From Globisporangium splendens (taxonomy: Eukaryota; Oomycota; Peronosporomycetes; Pythiales; Pythiaceae), in contig VFIW01000031.1 in NCBI GenBank assembly GCA_006386115.1, positions 310,001 to 374,000 on the forward strand: DNA of 64,000 bases, read 5' to 3'. Shown here one piece after another: positions 1 to 10,523 of this stretch; within the stretch, counting starts at the first letter, position 1; the number at the start of each line of letters is the position of its first letter. The notes below the pieces were generated by a model. It searched no databases. It saw only the letters and a list, made by a program, of their open reading frames with translations, and had not been told where the DNA came from. The position numbers were made by a program, and so were the translations under genes.

Positions 1-783
1 TCCCTGGACTCGTGCACTTTGTTGTGGTTGTTGTGAGACCTGTCTGCCGTCTGGTTGAGAGTGCAATTAAAGTCTCCACCGCACAGAATGGGTCCATCAT
101 GTGATGAGAGGAGACCTGATAGTGCTCTGTAGAAAGCTTCCCTTGCAAATACGGTAGAAGGAGCGTAGATGTTGAGAAGTAACACCGTTTCACCACGCAA
201 CGTCACCGTAGCTGCCATCCAGTGCGCATTCCACTGATCCTGCTTATATGGAGCCAGTGTAGGTATGCACGAATAGGGATTCAACAAGATCGCCACTCCT
301 CCTTTGCGCTCGGTGGAAGCTGACCAGAGAGAAAGTCTGGGATCCGACTCTTCTGATGGTTCCTGAAAACCCCAACTTCGACGAAATCTGGATTGCATTG
401 ATGCCACTTCGGTCTCCAGGACGTGCGTTTCTTGGAGAAAGACAATGTCCAATGATCCCGAGTCATCAGTCTGTCGAAAATGTGAAAACCACGCGTTCAG
501 ATTGGCGTCGGATTTGGAGAACCCCATCACATTCTGTGTGTGGAATCCAACAGTTAGCTCATGGCGAGCACTGACTGTCGCACTGCGCCTTCTGGGTCGG
601 TGGTTGTCACGACGAGCTTGGGTTGTGGGTTGATATGGTCGCAACGGTAGTCCATCGCCGGAATACGTTGATGTGCCTTGTATTCCACGCTGTACTTCCG
701 TCGGAGAGACAGTTGAGCCATCTCCCCCTGCTCGCACTGAACTGCCACCAAGTACAGTGCGAGTTGAGGCACCATGGGTGCCT
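1..783 (-). CDS. LINE-A ORF2, N-terminal AP-endonuclease part (truncated by window edge)
   Basis: Start of the LINE ORF2, apurinic/apyrimidinic-like endonuclease domain, which nicks the target DNA to prime reverse transcription. The motif LQETHV with the metal-binding Glu is readable, followed by LNIYAP and GGDFNC. The frame stays open from the end of ORF1 to base 1, including a TGG codon (about 328) that is TGA in LINE-B. No ATG lies near the ORF1 stop in this frame, so ORF2 may start by frameshift or reinitiation. The catalytic SDH motif and the RT lie outside the window. Family assignment is secure; activity is not known. Confidence 0.7.
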
Positions 784-3700
784 TTAGTTCTGATTGTGCC
801 GCTGTTGGACCTCCAGCTCATGCTGGTGCGCCAATAGCGACCATGACGTCGTCGTGCCCACAATCGCATCAATTGCTGATTGAAGAGAAGACGAACGCCA
901 ATATTCTTCAGCTCGGGTTTCAGGCATAACGTGACCAACGGCTTCGTGCTTGGGGAACATGCTGGGCAGTAGAAGACTTATCACATTGAGAATTGCCCAT
1001 TTGTCTGGGTCAATGGGTCGCGAGACGGTCGCGGTCAATAGGCTATCATCTAGCTTTTCAAGTCTGTTCCACTGCTTGATGTTGTCAGTCATGGACCAAC
1101 GAGCGGAGCCTTGCGGACAGGCGTCAACAGCCGATGCCCATTTCTTACAAAAGGCTCGCACTTGCGCGCTAACTGCATCGTCAGCTGAGTGATGCCGGAT
1201 TAATGCGCGTTGAGCTTGACTGTTTATGCTGTGCCCAAAATCAAGAAGCTTTTTCACTGGGAACATGCGCAAGACCTCCAGTGGAAAAGGCAGTGCACAA
1301 ATGAGCGCACTTAGAGCATCCACGTGACTGGGAATCCATCCAGTCAATTTGGAGACGTCGCTTGGATCAACTGAAGGCAAGCTGAATCTTCGATTTTGTC
1401 GAGTCGCCGTGGTCCAGTCGTGCATGGCTTTGTTGTTTGCACGAAAATGCTGTCTTCGAAGGGCTTGTTCAGCAGCCGTCAATTGTTCGAGCTCCTCTTT
1501 CGATCCAACCAATCGTCCAACCAGAGACTTGCGTGCTTGCCCATCGTCCTGGACAGAGTGAGACGGTGAGGAAGGAGGCGTCTCAAATTCGCCGCTTTCT
1601 CTGTCGTTGGAAAAGGTTGACTCTTGACTGGCCTCGGATTGGCCTGGTGTCGTTGAAGCCGCTGCTTTTAAAACTGAGGACGCAAGTTCTGGGATCTTTC
1701 GTGCCCGTGGCCGATTTAACGTATGAGAGTGGGAGTCTGGTTCTCGCTCCGGTTCCTGGAATCGATGTTCATCATCCGTCGACCCTGTACCTAGTCCACT
1801 ACCCATCGCCGCATTGATTTCTGGCCCGGAACCAAAGACACTCGTTGGGTCTGCATCTCGAGATTCAGCAGAGTCAATGTGTCCAAACTCTTGGTCAGCG
1901 CTGCCTGGAGTTGGCTGGTTCATCGAGGGAGCACCGTTGCCTGCATCCTCTGTACCATTTTGACTGCGCATTTCCTGGTGAAAGGCTTTAGTCACCTCTG
2001 CTGGCAGAGGGAGAGTGGCTTGACCATTTGGCGGGGTCACAGCACCTCCCGTCAGATCTTGCAGGTGCATCGTGGAATCCATCGACGTGGAATCCATCGA
2101 CGCGGAATCCGCCAAGGACATCGTGACATCGAAGTGCGAGGGATCTTCAGAGTACCCAGAGGTGGTGTCAGCTGATGGCTCCGATGATGGTTGCTGGTTT
2201 GCCGAACCATTATCTCTAGACGCTGAGGGAAATGACTTCGAGCCGGGCTGGCTCGTTCTTGATTGCTCCTCGTCTTGAGTCTGCGCAGTGGGACTGTGCT
2301 CGCGGACGACATGAGCTTTGACAAACTCCCTGAGTTTCGTATAAGCAAGGTCTTGATCTCCTTGGCTTTCGGTATTCTCAGCGGGAGATGATCCTGAAGC
2401 AGCTGTCGTAGAAGCCTTGTTCCCAGCCTGCTGATCGCCATCCTTGGGACCCAAATTCTTAGCTTTGGCTCGCTTCTTGAGTAAATCAAGTTGCCTTTTC
2501 GCTCGATTTTTGGCGTTCTTGGCCTCCTGGAGGATCAGAGATGCGGCTGCTGCTTCTTTTGCTGTCACACGTTGCTGTAAATCAAGCAATTCAATCTGGC
2601 GTTGGAACTGTCCAGCTTCACGATTCGCAGATGAAGATTCCTCATCACGACCACTGGTGTCTGCCTCCTTGAGTTCGTCTCGATCGAGAGCAAAACTGTG
2701 CGCTTTGGCTGAAACGTCATGGAATTTGCGTTTTGCAGTCGCAGCCGCTGCAGCAGCTGCGGTGTGCGCGGAAGACGCTTTGGACAGATGCTCCTTAGCA
2801 ATGTCTAATGTTGCCTGAGCAGCGCTTAAGCGGGCGTCGATAGCAATCTTTTGCTTCGCTTGAGTGGAGTTTGCTTGTACCCCATCAAGCACAGAATCAG
2901 CTGAAGAAAGCTTCCCAGCCAGAACGGCCTCAAGTTCAAGTTCGCGCTTCTTTCGAGCCTGGAGAGCCTTGCGGTTGCTCTGGCCGTTAGAAGCCTTGAC
3001 ATTTGTCTCTGGAGTCCCGGTACCAATGCTACCAGAGCTGGCTACTGTTCCAGGAGATGTGCCAACAACAGAAGTCAGCTTCGGAGCAGCCTTTAAGATT
3101 CCGCCTTTTGGCGCTCGTCTACCAGCTGATGCCGCATCCGAAGCTGGATGAGGTTGCCCTTTCGACGCCGGTGAATTCTTCACTGGTGTGGTCGCTGAGG
3201 TTGAAATCGTGGATTTCATCACCCCCTTCTGTTTCTTGAGGTTGGCTGGATCGAACCATTCTGCCTCCGACGGCGTAACCGATTGAGCGTCTGTTGCAGA
3301 ATTGGCCGCTGCTGCCACTGCTGCAGAGCCGGTGCTGCTACTCGAGTCAGCAGGCTGGAGCATCTCAGAGAGCAGCGCTTTCTCAGTTGCCTTGGTCTTC
3401 AGGTTGGCCATGACTTTGCCCAAACTATTGGAGAGATTGCCAATGTACTTTTGTCGGACTTCAAGAGACATGTGCTGCAGCTCAAATTTCGACATTTCCT
3501 TTGCTTGCTTGATTTCTGGTTCGAAGTCGCGATGAAATTGCATCTGACAATCTCCAGGAGCTCGAGTACACTTGCTTTTTGGGTGCGAGGGGTCGAAGCA
3601 CTGAAAGCAAGGGATTCGGCTGTACCGCTGATGATGATGAACGAAGATCGAGAACCCTTTAGCAGAGATGTGGGTGACATCTTTGAGCTGAGGGGGACAT

Positions 3701-4434
3701 TCCTCGGAATTGAAGATAACAACCCAGAAATTAGAGTCGTATGCGCCATCCCGTGCTCGCGGCGCGCGCGCAATGGACACGACTTCACATTCGGTGCTCA
3801 ATGCTATCAGTTGGCCGACAACGTCGTTGCCTAAGCCGGGAGCTACAACACGGACTTGATATTGTAGCACATCAGCTTGGTGGGGAATAGTATTGTCAAT
3901 GTCACATCGATCATCTTCTTCCTCGAGCTTGGCGGTGCTGAGGAGAACGAGTTTTTCATTACGAAGTTTGATTTCCCGTCGATGCCACTTCGTTGCAATG
4001 GACTGGTCCTTGACAATGAAGGTTAAACGCCGAGTCGCCGCAGTGTAGTACAAACGCTTGACATTCTGAATCCACTCGCACAGATTCTTATAACCTGCAG
4101 AGCCGGCTGGCTCGGATGCAAGTAATTGCATAAGAATTGTCTTTTCCGCGATGTGTTCAGGCATCAAGATGCGCGGAGGGACCACAGCAACGACTGTGCC
4201 TTCGAGGCAGTCTTCAAAGAATTTGACATAGGCCATGCGTTGGAGGAAAGTGTGGGTACAAGCGAGGAATGCAGGAGGCGCGTCTAAGACGAGAGCACCC
4301 ATTATCCAGGCATTCAACGCTTCTTCTTCGGCCGGCACCATCTTCCGTAGGTCATCATCGGGTTTAGTCTTCCATGGACGTGTAGCGATCTTGGTCAATC
4401 GCTGAACCCATGCACGATGACGCGCTTCACGCAC
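784..4434 (-). CDS. LINE-A ORF1, nucleic-acid-binding gag-like protein
   Basis: An open frame of about 1,216 codons beginning at a GTG. The true N-terminus probably lay further upstream (to about 4918) before the 175-bp insertion at 4473-4647 split it. A CCHC zinc knuckle of form CX2CX4HX4C is visible (C-FQ-C-FDPS-H-PKSK-C), preceded by a domain that may be RRM/DUF4283-like. The C-terminal half is low-complexity Ser/Ala/Gln-rich with a coiled-coil-like Ala/Lys/Glu stretch. Such ORF1 proteins coat LINE RNA. The plus-strand LINE-B copy encodes nearly the same protein but carries a stop after QEPE where LINE-A has CGA. The intact length suggests relatively recent activity. Confidence 0.8.
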   Translation of the reverse strand: MREARHRAWVQRLTKIATRPWKTKPDDDLRKMVPAEEEALNAWIMGALVLDAPPAFLACTHTFLQRMAYVKFFEDCLEGTVVAVVPPRILMPEHIAEKTILMQLLASEPAGSAGYKNLCEWIQNVKRLYYTAATRRLTFIVKDQSIATKWHRREIKLRNEKLVLLSTAKLEEEDDRCDIDNTIPHQADVLQYQVRVVAPGLGNDVVGQLIALSTECEVVSIARAPRARDGAYDSNFWVVIFNSEECPPQLKDVTHISAKGFSIFVHHHQRYSRIPCFQCFDPSHPKSKCTRAPGDCQMQFHRDFEPEIKQAKEMSKFELQHMSLEVRQKYIGNLSNSLGKVMANLKTKATEKALLSEMLQPADSSSSTGSAAVAAAANSATDAQSVTPSEAEWFDPANLKKQKGVMKSTISTSATTPVKNSPASKGQPHPASDAASAGRRAPKGGILKAAPKLTSVVGTSPGTVASSGSIGTGTPETNVKASNGQSNRKALQARKKRELELEAVLAGKLSSADSVLDGVQANSTQAKQKIAIDARLSAAQATLDIAKEHLSKASSAHTAAAAAAATAKRKFHDVSAKAHSFALDRDELKEADTSGRDEESSSANREAGQFQRQIELLDLQQRVTAKEAAAASLILQEAKNAKNRAKRQLDLLKKRAKAKNLGPKDGDQQAGNKASTTAASGSSPAENTESQGDQDLAYTKLREFVKAHVVREHSPTAQTQDEEQSRTSQPGSKSFPSASRDNGSANQQPSSEPSADTTSGYSEDPSHFDVTMSLADSASMDSTSMDSTMHLQDLTGGAVTPPNGQATLPLPAEVTKAFHQEMRSQNGTEDAGNGAPSMNQPTPGSADQEFGHIDSAESRDADPTSVFGSGPEINAAMGSGLGTGSTDDEHRFQEPEREPDSHSHTLNRPRARKIPELASSVLKAAASTTPGQSEASQESTFSNDRESGEFETPPSSPSHSVQDDGQARKSLVGRLVGSKEELEQLTAAEQALRRQHFRANNKAMHDWTTATRQNRRFSLPSVDPSDVSKLTGWIPSHVDALSALICALPFPLEVLRMFPVKKLLDFGHSINSQAQRALIRHHSADDAVSAQVRAFCKKWASAVDACPQGSARWSMTDNIKQWNRLEKLDDSLLTATVSRPIDPDKWAILNVISLLLPSMFPKHEAVGHVMPETRAEEYWRSSSLQSAIDAIVGTTTSWSLLAHQHELEVQQRHNQN

Positions 4435-4472
4435 CGCGGCATCAGTCCGAGTGTTGTTCTCTGGGTGAGCAG

Positions 4473-4647
4473 AGAGAGAGAGAGAAGGTAATTCTATTTA
4501 ACTTATGATCTACATATAGTTTAAGAATTCCTGAGTCTCATTAACACTGCTGACAGTGAGGTGTTTCTAAGTTTTGACGGGGTGGCACCGATATCATTGT
4601 CGAGTAGAGCTGCGACTTTGGACATAAAAATTTGATCGTTTCCCAAA
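4473..4647. mobile_element. 175-bp insertion with 17-bp target-site duplication inside LINE-A ORF1
   Basis: The 17-mer GTTCTCTGGGTGAGCAG occurs at 4456-4472 and again at 4648-4664, immediately flanking this segment. Removing the insert plus one repeat puts the upstream frame (ending DAAHPEN) in register with the downstream ORF1 frame (NTRTDAAVREAR). The insert is AT-rich, starts with (GA)n on the plus strand and has no coding capacity. A long target duplication and small size fit a SINE or a very short retroposed RNA. No Pol III A/B boxes were recognised. It is not an obvious GT-AG intron. Confidence 0.7.
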
Positions 4648-4918
4648 GTTCTCTGGGTGAGCAGCATCAGGCTGAGGCGGTGTCTGGCCCATCATGCCTC
4701 TTTTTATTTCTTCAACGCGATGGGGATCCCAACCAGGACATGCGGAATTCGTACCGCCACCATCAGGAGGCTGTTCAGGAGGAGGCTCCGTCATTGGTCG
4801 AAACTCCGAAAACAGCTGGTTACTGAAGGATGGGACGCTGGCTCTTGATTGGTTCTTGCTTGAGTCTTGGGGCTTGGTATTGCGTAATCTGTGGGGTAGA
4901 CCGCAAATTTCACAATGA

Positions 4919-6128
4919 CCACAGAGATCCTGCTGTATGGACAGCTTTGTTGACTGCTGCATCTCGAGTATCTTTGCCAATTTGTGTCCTCGTTGCTGCA
5001 ACTTGTTGCCGATAGAAAGATCTGGTCGTATTGTATCGTCCGTTGCCACCCCATAGTTGCACGATTCTTGTGAAACGTGGATGTGCATGGAACGACACCT
5101 TCTGCCCGTTCAAGTCTCTTGTTGCCATGATGTCACAGTCCATTGCGGAGTGAACTGTATGCGTAGCTTTGACTAGGGTCGTGTCGACGTGGGTCAGAGT
5201 TGCTTCACTGGTGTGCAGATGCCATTCGTGGTTGTAATGACGTTGCCCGTTGTACAGCCGAAGCACATTTGTTTGCTGTGGTCGATACAGAAGCTGTGGG
5301 AAGTTGGATACCAACGTAGCACATAACCGCTCGAGCGCTCGAATAGACGGCCGGGAGAATCCGGAGATTCCACATGTTGGGATGAAGTTAAGCACTCCTG
5401 GTCTTATCCACTCCCATCGAAGTATGTCACCCAGTTGTGCTGTTCCAACTGATAATGATGTGTGAGCAAGCTTGTAAGGGGAGCCGTTGGAATCAAGAAG
5501 CCACCCATCTGCAGTCGAGGTCATGTATGGCAACCATTCTGCACAGAATGTCCCACGTAGCTTTCGCCTTCAGCGATGATACCTGGAAGCCTGTCAGACA
5601 TTTTAGAGCTGAGGTCGATCTGGAACACATCGCCGTCCCATTGAGTCTGCACAATTGTCGACTTGAAGTGCTCGTAACACCAACGTACATTATCACGTTC
5701 TCTGGGCTCGTAGGGTCGAGAATGGAGCGACGCACATAATGCTGCGCCAGTTGTCCACATGTTATCACGAAGCTGGAGTGACCGCCTTGGAATTGCATCG
5801 AGCGGCGTGATGTACGTCGAAGAAGCCCTTGTGTTGTGCAGCAAGATTTCCCCGATGACCTGATCGATGTGAGAGGTAGTGATTGCCCATTTGGAGACTG
5901 CTGTGGCACTCATCGTCATCAGCTCAGTTCTGATGTTGGGTACTGACAAGCCTCCATTCATTTTTTGAGTTCAGCTTGTTCTTCCTTCACGGTTTCGCAG
6001 GCTTACCATTCCTTGAGACCCAGACAAATTGTTTCACTAGGTCGTGTAGCTGATTGACAATAGCCGTAGATGGCCAGGAGTGCCTGGCCACGTAAAGCAC
6101 TTTGGGTATGATGACGGCACTGGCAATT
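4919..6128 (-). mobile_element. LINE fragment A' (ORF2 middle region), minus strand
   Basis: Matches the ORF2 region between the RT and RNase H domains (equivalent to about 24005-25220 of LINE-B), inverted. It encodes recognisable segments such as MNGGLSVPNIRTELM and WEWIRPGVLNFIP, with a one-base deletion near 5572 that breaks the frame. Its left end is cut by LINE-A; its right end abuts the plus-strand LINE-C at about 6128/6130. The same sequence recurs in direct orientation at about 6902-8109, so A' is one arm of a 1.2-kb inverted repeat. Confidence 0.85.
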
Positions 6129-6129
6129 A

Positions 6130-7700
6130 CTTGGCTTATCCATCACATGCAAGCTGGTTTCGTTCCAGGGCGAGTAATCCCGACGACGATCGATGTGCTA
6201 TTGGCTGCACAACAGCGGGCCACGAGCGACCCCGCCATGTCCAGAGCGATCGCGTTGTTCCTTGATTTTGCTAAAGCCTATGATTCACTCGATCGCAGCT
6301 TTCTGGCACAAGCGCTCCAGCATCTTGGATTCCCATTGAAGTTCGTACACTTAGTGAAGGTGTTACACTCTCAAACCACTTACAAGTTCATTGTCAACGG
6401 TTTCCTGTCGAGAAAGTACAACGTAACATCTGGAATTCGTCAAGGATGTCCGCTGGTCCCTCTTCTCTTCATCTTGGCGTTAGAGGTTCTTTATCGGAAA
6501 ATCGAAGCGAGTGACGAAATGCACGGCGTTGAACTCCAGGCAGCAGGATGCGCAACTGAGGTCAGACTTGGAGGATACGCAGACGACACGACCATTTATC
6601 TTAGCAATCCCAAGGATATTAGTGCCGTGTTTGCAATCCTGGACAAATATGGAGCAGCTTCTGGGCTTCGAGTCAATCGGCACAAATCTGCAGTATTACC
6701 GCTGAACAAGGAATAAAGCTCCACCGAAGAGTCAGTCAGTGACATTCATGTGCTACAACGTGAGGAACATTGCCGCTACCTCTGCATCCAAGTCGGACAA
6801 ACGCCTTCGAATGCAAGTAACTGGTCCAAGTGCATCCAAGCCTTACGTGTCAGACTTCGACTTGCGCGTCTCAAAACTCACTCTGTCGCCCAACGTGCAG
6901 CAATTGCCAGTGCCGTCATCATACCCAAAGTGCTTTATGTGGCCAGGCACTCCTGGTCCTCTACGGCTATTGTCAATCAGCTACACGACCTAGTGAAACA
7001 ATTTGTCTGGGTCTCAAGGAATGGTAAGCCTGCGAAACCGTGGATGAAGGAAGAACAAGCTGAACTCAAAAAAATGAATGGAGGCTTGTCAGTACCCAAC
7101 ATCAGAACTGAGCTGATGACGATGAGTGCCACAGCAGTCTCCAAATGGACAATCACAACCTCTCACATCGATCAGGCCATCGGGGAAATCTTGCTGCACA
7201 ACACAAGGGCTTCTTCGACGTACATCACGCCGCTCGATGCAATTCCAAGGCGGCCACTCCAGCTTCGTGAAAACATGTAGACAACTGGCGCAGCATTATG
7301 TGCGTCGCTCCATTCTCGACCCTATGAGCCCAGAGAACGTGATAATGTACGTTGGTATTACGAGCACTTCAAGTCGACAATTGTGCAGACTCAATGGGAC
7401 GGCGATGTGTTCCAGATCGACCTCAGCTCTAAAATGTCTGACAGGCTTTCAGGTATCATCGCTGAAGGACGAAAGCTACGTGGGATATTCTGTGCAGAAT
7501 AGCTGCCATACATGACCTCGACTGCAGATGGGTGGCTTCTTGATTCCAACGGCTCCCCATACAAGCTTGCTCACACATCATTGTCAGTCGGAACAGCACA
7601 ACTGGGTGACATACTTCGATGGGAGTGGATAAGACCAGGAGTGCTTAACTTCATCCCAACATATGGAATCTCCGGATTCTCCCGGCCGTCTATTCGAGCG
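6130..7700 (+). pseudogene. LINE-C reverse transcriptase, broken
   Basis: RT domain of LINE ORF2. Readable motifs: LIHHMQAGFVPGR, LDFAKAYDSLDR (catalytic Asp of motif A), SGIRQGCPLVP, and the YADD box in GGYADDTTIYL at about 6570-6600. The frame is closed by TAT to TAA near 6714, TGG to TAG near 7278 and TGG to TAG near 7501, with an 8-bp loss between CGAGCG repeats near 7697. It lacks the N-terminal RT motifs and the endonuclease, so it could not be autonomous. Two of the three stops are G-to-A changes relative to the other copies. Confidence 0.85.
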
Positions 7701-9408
7701 GTTATGTGCTGCGTTGGTATCCAACTTCCCACAGCTTCTGTATCGACCGCAGCAAACAAATGTGCTTCGGCTGTACAACGGGCAACGTCATTATAACCAC
7801 GAATGGCATCTGCACACCAGTGAAGCAACTCTGACCCACATCGACACGACCCTAGTCAAAGCTACGCATACAGTTCACTCCGCAACGGGCTGTGACATCA
7901 TGGCAACAAGAGACTTGAACGGGCAGAAGGTGTCGTTCCATGCACATCCACGTTTCACAAGAATCGTGCAACTATTGGGTGGCAACGGACGATACAATAC
8001 GACCAGATCTTTCTATCGGCAACAAGTTGCAGCAACGAGGACACAAATTGGCAAAGATACTCGAGATACAGCAGTCAACAAAGCTGTCCATACAGCAGGA
8101 TCTCTGTGGCCAGGACTGCAATTAATCCAGTGGAGCGAATTACACAACATCCCAGGTATTACTGCTTATACAGCCCAGACTCTTCTCCGGCTGAAAGCCA
8201 ACCGACTCTCCATGTGGAACTATGAGAAAGCTGATCTATCCTGCTCGAATCCCGAATGTTCCCAAGTTGTCCAATCTTCTGTTCAACATCTATTCTGGGA
8301 GTGTACGAAAGCCAAACTGGTGTGGAACTACTTTTATGCGCTATGGGCGAAGATCGGAATCACTCCTGGTCACGACCCCGCAATCTGGATCTTCAGTCTG
8401 GATCTACCAGATAATCCAAGGCATGCATGGACCACGATCAAGAGACACATTATCGGACACAAGTGCTCCAATGAACATCTCCAATATCATCTCTATCCCG
8501 TCGCACACATGCTGTGGCGATATATGAGCGCGTCGCTCATACATGCCATTTGGTGTGCGCATCTGCGACGCATGGATTCGGATCCAATCGAATCGACTAC
8601 TGAGATGGCGATCATGATGACCAGATTAGAGGCAGGAATGCGAAACCTCACACGACTCGCTGAAGCGCAGGCTGGAGACTCGGACGGTCACACGGTTGCA
8701 GCAGTTCTCAAGGCATATGTCGACTGCTTTCTCAGCCAAACCGACGCCGTCCCCTTGACTCCAAGTGATACTCGCGGCGTTTACCTGTTGTTTTTCGATG
8801 GTGGATCACGCGGCAATCCAGGACCAGGAGGGACTGGATCCATTATCGTACGTGTCCATAAGGACTCGCACACAGCCAGTTTAATCTGGGCCGCGAGCAT
8901 GGCATATAGCAGGAAGGACACGACCAATAACTTTGCCGAGTACTGGGGTCTCATACACGGACTCCGAGAAGCCCAACGCAGTCACTTCGAACCGTTGTAC
9001 GTGATTGGAGACAGTGCACTAATTATCTCCCAACAGCGAATGCATCGGTCCCCTCGACAGCACCGATTGGCACGTTTATACCAGACAAGTCGACGACTCG
9101 CGGATTGCATCGATATCCGAGGATGGTACCATCACTACCGTGCCTTCAACAAGATGGCGGACTCAGCCGCCAACCTAGCCATGGACACCAGAACCTCGAC
9201 GCAGGTTCACTTCCCAACTCAAAGAGCTGCTTTCAACAATCTCACCCAGGATCTTGACAACGACATCATGCATTGGCTTATGCGAAGTTCGGAAGACCCA
9301 AGGTCATTGGACAACACAAGGCAGCCTCACATAGGACCAAGAGAACATGCCATCCTGGTCAAAGATTATTTAGCAGTTCGAGGTGATCTAGTGCAATCCG
9401 CGCTGTAG
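7700..9408 (+). pseudogene. LINE-C ORF2 C-terminus: zinc-knuckle linker and RNase H domain
   Basis: An uninterrupted frame of about 570 codons belonging to the C-terminal part of LINE ORF2. It contains a Cys/His cluster (CSNPEC...HLFWEC) like the zf-RVT motif found after LINE RTs, then an RNase HI domain. The four acidic residues are recognisable in FFDGGSRGNPGPGG, NNFAEYWGL, VIGDSALI and MADSAANLAMD. RNase H removes RNA from the RNA-DNA hybrid during integration. It has no start codon of its own because the upstream frame is broken. The last 530 nt are duplicated at 9894-10422. Confidence 0.8.
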
Positions 9409-9509
9409 ACACATTTACACTCCTAGATGAAATTCGTAATGAAGATTAGGTAGGAGAATGGATATTGTAGGTCACGAAGATGAACCTAAATATACCTCAC
9501 CTTATAAAG

Positions 9510-9893
9510 ATGTTTGTGCGTCAGGACGACAATTTTCCACCATCAACCAGTTGCGGCGTCAAGCGCAAGAGAGTTAGGAAGATATTAGCCAAGACTACTT
9601 CAAAAGCTCTACAGTGGCATGCCAAAGCGAATGATCAAGGTTGTCGGTGTCAAAGGAGGCACAATCGATCGTTCAGCTACAGCAATTGAACATACGTGTG
9701 TTTTGATCGGAAAAATGCAATTGCATTATTTGACCTATTTAACGCACATATCCAAATGCCGTCTTAAAGTTCGAGGTGGAGGGGGATGAACGGACTGCGT
9801 CTATAGTTTCACGCGACACTGTGTGAAGAATTGACTGATTGGTTTTACACCTTTTGCCGGGTACTTTGGTGTGTTGTACCATATAAATGGAAC
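9510..9893 (+). pseudogene. Tc1/mariner-type transposase C-terminus, decayed (copy 1)
   Basis: Translation in shifting frames reads like the end of a Tc1 transposase: GRQFSTINQLRR, then QES*EDISQDYFKS, then SGMPKRMIKVVGVKGGTIDR. Such DDE transposases excise and reinsert their element. A TAG replaces the Trp of the usual SWEDIS segment and a frameshift precedes SGMPKR. The rest of the transposase is upstream of, and separated by, the LINE-C insertion. Beyond the stop, about 150 bp are probably the element's 3' non-coding end. Confidence 0.75.
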
Positions 9894-10523
9894 TTTAATT
9901 TGGGCCGCGAGCATGGCGTATAGTAGGAAGGACACGACCAACAACTTTGCCGAGTACTGGGGTCTCATACACGGACTCCGAGAAGCCCAACGCAGTCACC
10001 TCGAACCATTGTACGTGATTGGAGACAGTGCACTCATTATCTCCCAACAGAGAATGCATCGGTCCCCTCGACAGCGCCGATTGGAACGTTTATACCAGAC
10101 AAGTCGACGGCTCGCGGATTGCATCGACATCCGAGGATGGTACCATCACTACCGTGCCTTCAACAAGATGGCGGACTCAGCCGCCAACCTAGCCATGGAC
10201 ACCAGAACCTCAACGCAGGTCCACTTCCCACCTCAAAGAGCTGCTTTCAACAATCTCACCCAGGATCTTGACAACGACGTCATGCATTGGCTTGTGCGAA
10301 GTTCGGAAGACCCAAGGTCATTGGACAACACAAGGCAACCTCACATAGGACCAAGAGAACATGCCATCCTGGTCAAAGATTATTTAGCATTCAGAAGTGA
10401 TCTACTGCAAACCGCGCTGTAGACACATTTACACTCCTAGATGAAATTCGCAATGAATATTAGGTAGGAGAATGGATATTGTAGGTCACGAAGATGAACC
10501 TAAATATACCTCACCTTATAAAG

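Larger units (their letters stand above)
1..4918 (-). mobile_element. LINE-A: non-LTR retrotransposon, 5' part, runs off the left edge
   Basis: A minus-strand copy of the same LINE family as the 17.6-26.6 kb element. It contains ORF1 and the start of ORF2 (endonuclease); the reverse transcriptase part lies beyond base 1. Its 5' end is placed near 4918, where homology switches abruptly to an internal ORF2 segment of another minus-strand LINE copy. That suggests LINE-A inserted into the other copy. Unlike LINE-B it has no stop codon in ORF1 and keeps TGG where LINE-B has a TGA in the endonuclease, so it is the better preserved copy. A 175-bp insertion lies in its ORF1 N-terminal region. Confidence 0.85.
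6130..9509 (+). mobile_element. LINE-C: 5'-truncated LINE (RT to RNase H and 3' UTR)
   Basis: Plus-strand copy equivalent to LINE-B from about 23236 to its 3' end. The 5' end begins inside the RT at CTTGGCTTATCC, directly abutting the inverted fragment. The 3' end is the family tail (CCTCACCTTATAAAG). It is followed by ATGTTTGTGCG, which belongs to an interrupted Tc1/mariner transposase reading frame, so the target was an older DNA transposon. Stops in ORF2: TAA at about 6714, TAG at about 7278, TAG at about 7501, and an 8-bp deletion near 7697. Confidence 0.9.

Noticed and set aside
4473..4647. The 175-bp insert as an intron of LINE ORF1
   Set aside because: No GT-AG pair at the boundaries that would restore the frame, and 17-bp duplications flank it, which points to transposition.
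6128..6130. Classic twin-priming (5' inversion) explanation for the head-to-head LINE junction
   Set aside because: In twin priming the inverted part derives from sequence upstream of the direct part; here the inverted segment duplicates an internal downstream region that is also present in the direct part.
9894..10523. Second independent LINE insertion
   Set aside because: The adjoining non-LINE flank is repeated too at exactly the same 1014-bp offset, so a tandem duplication explains it better.
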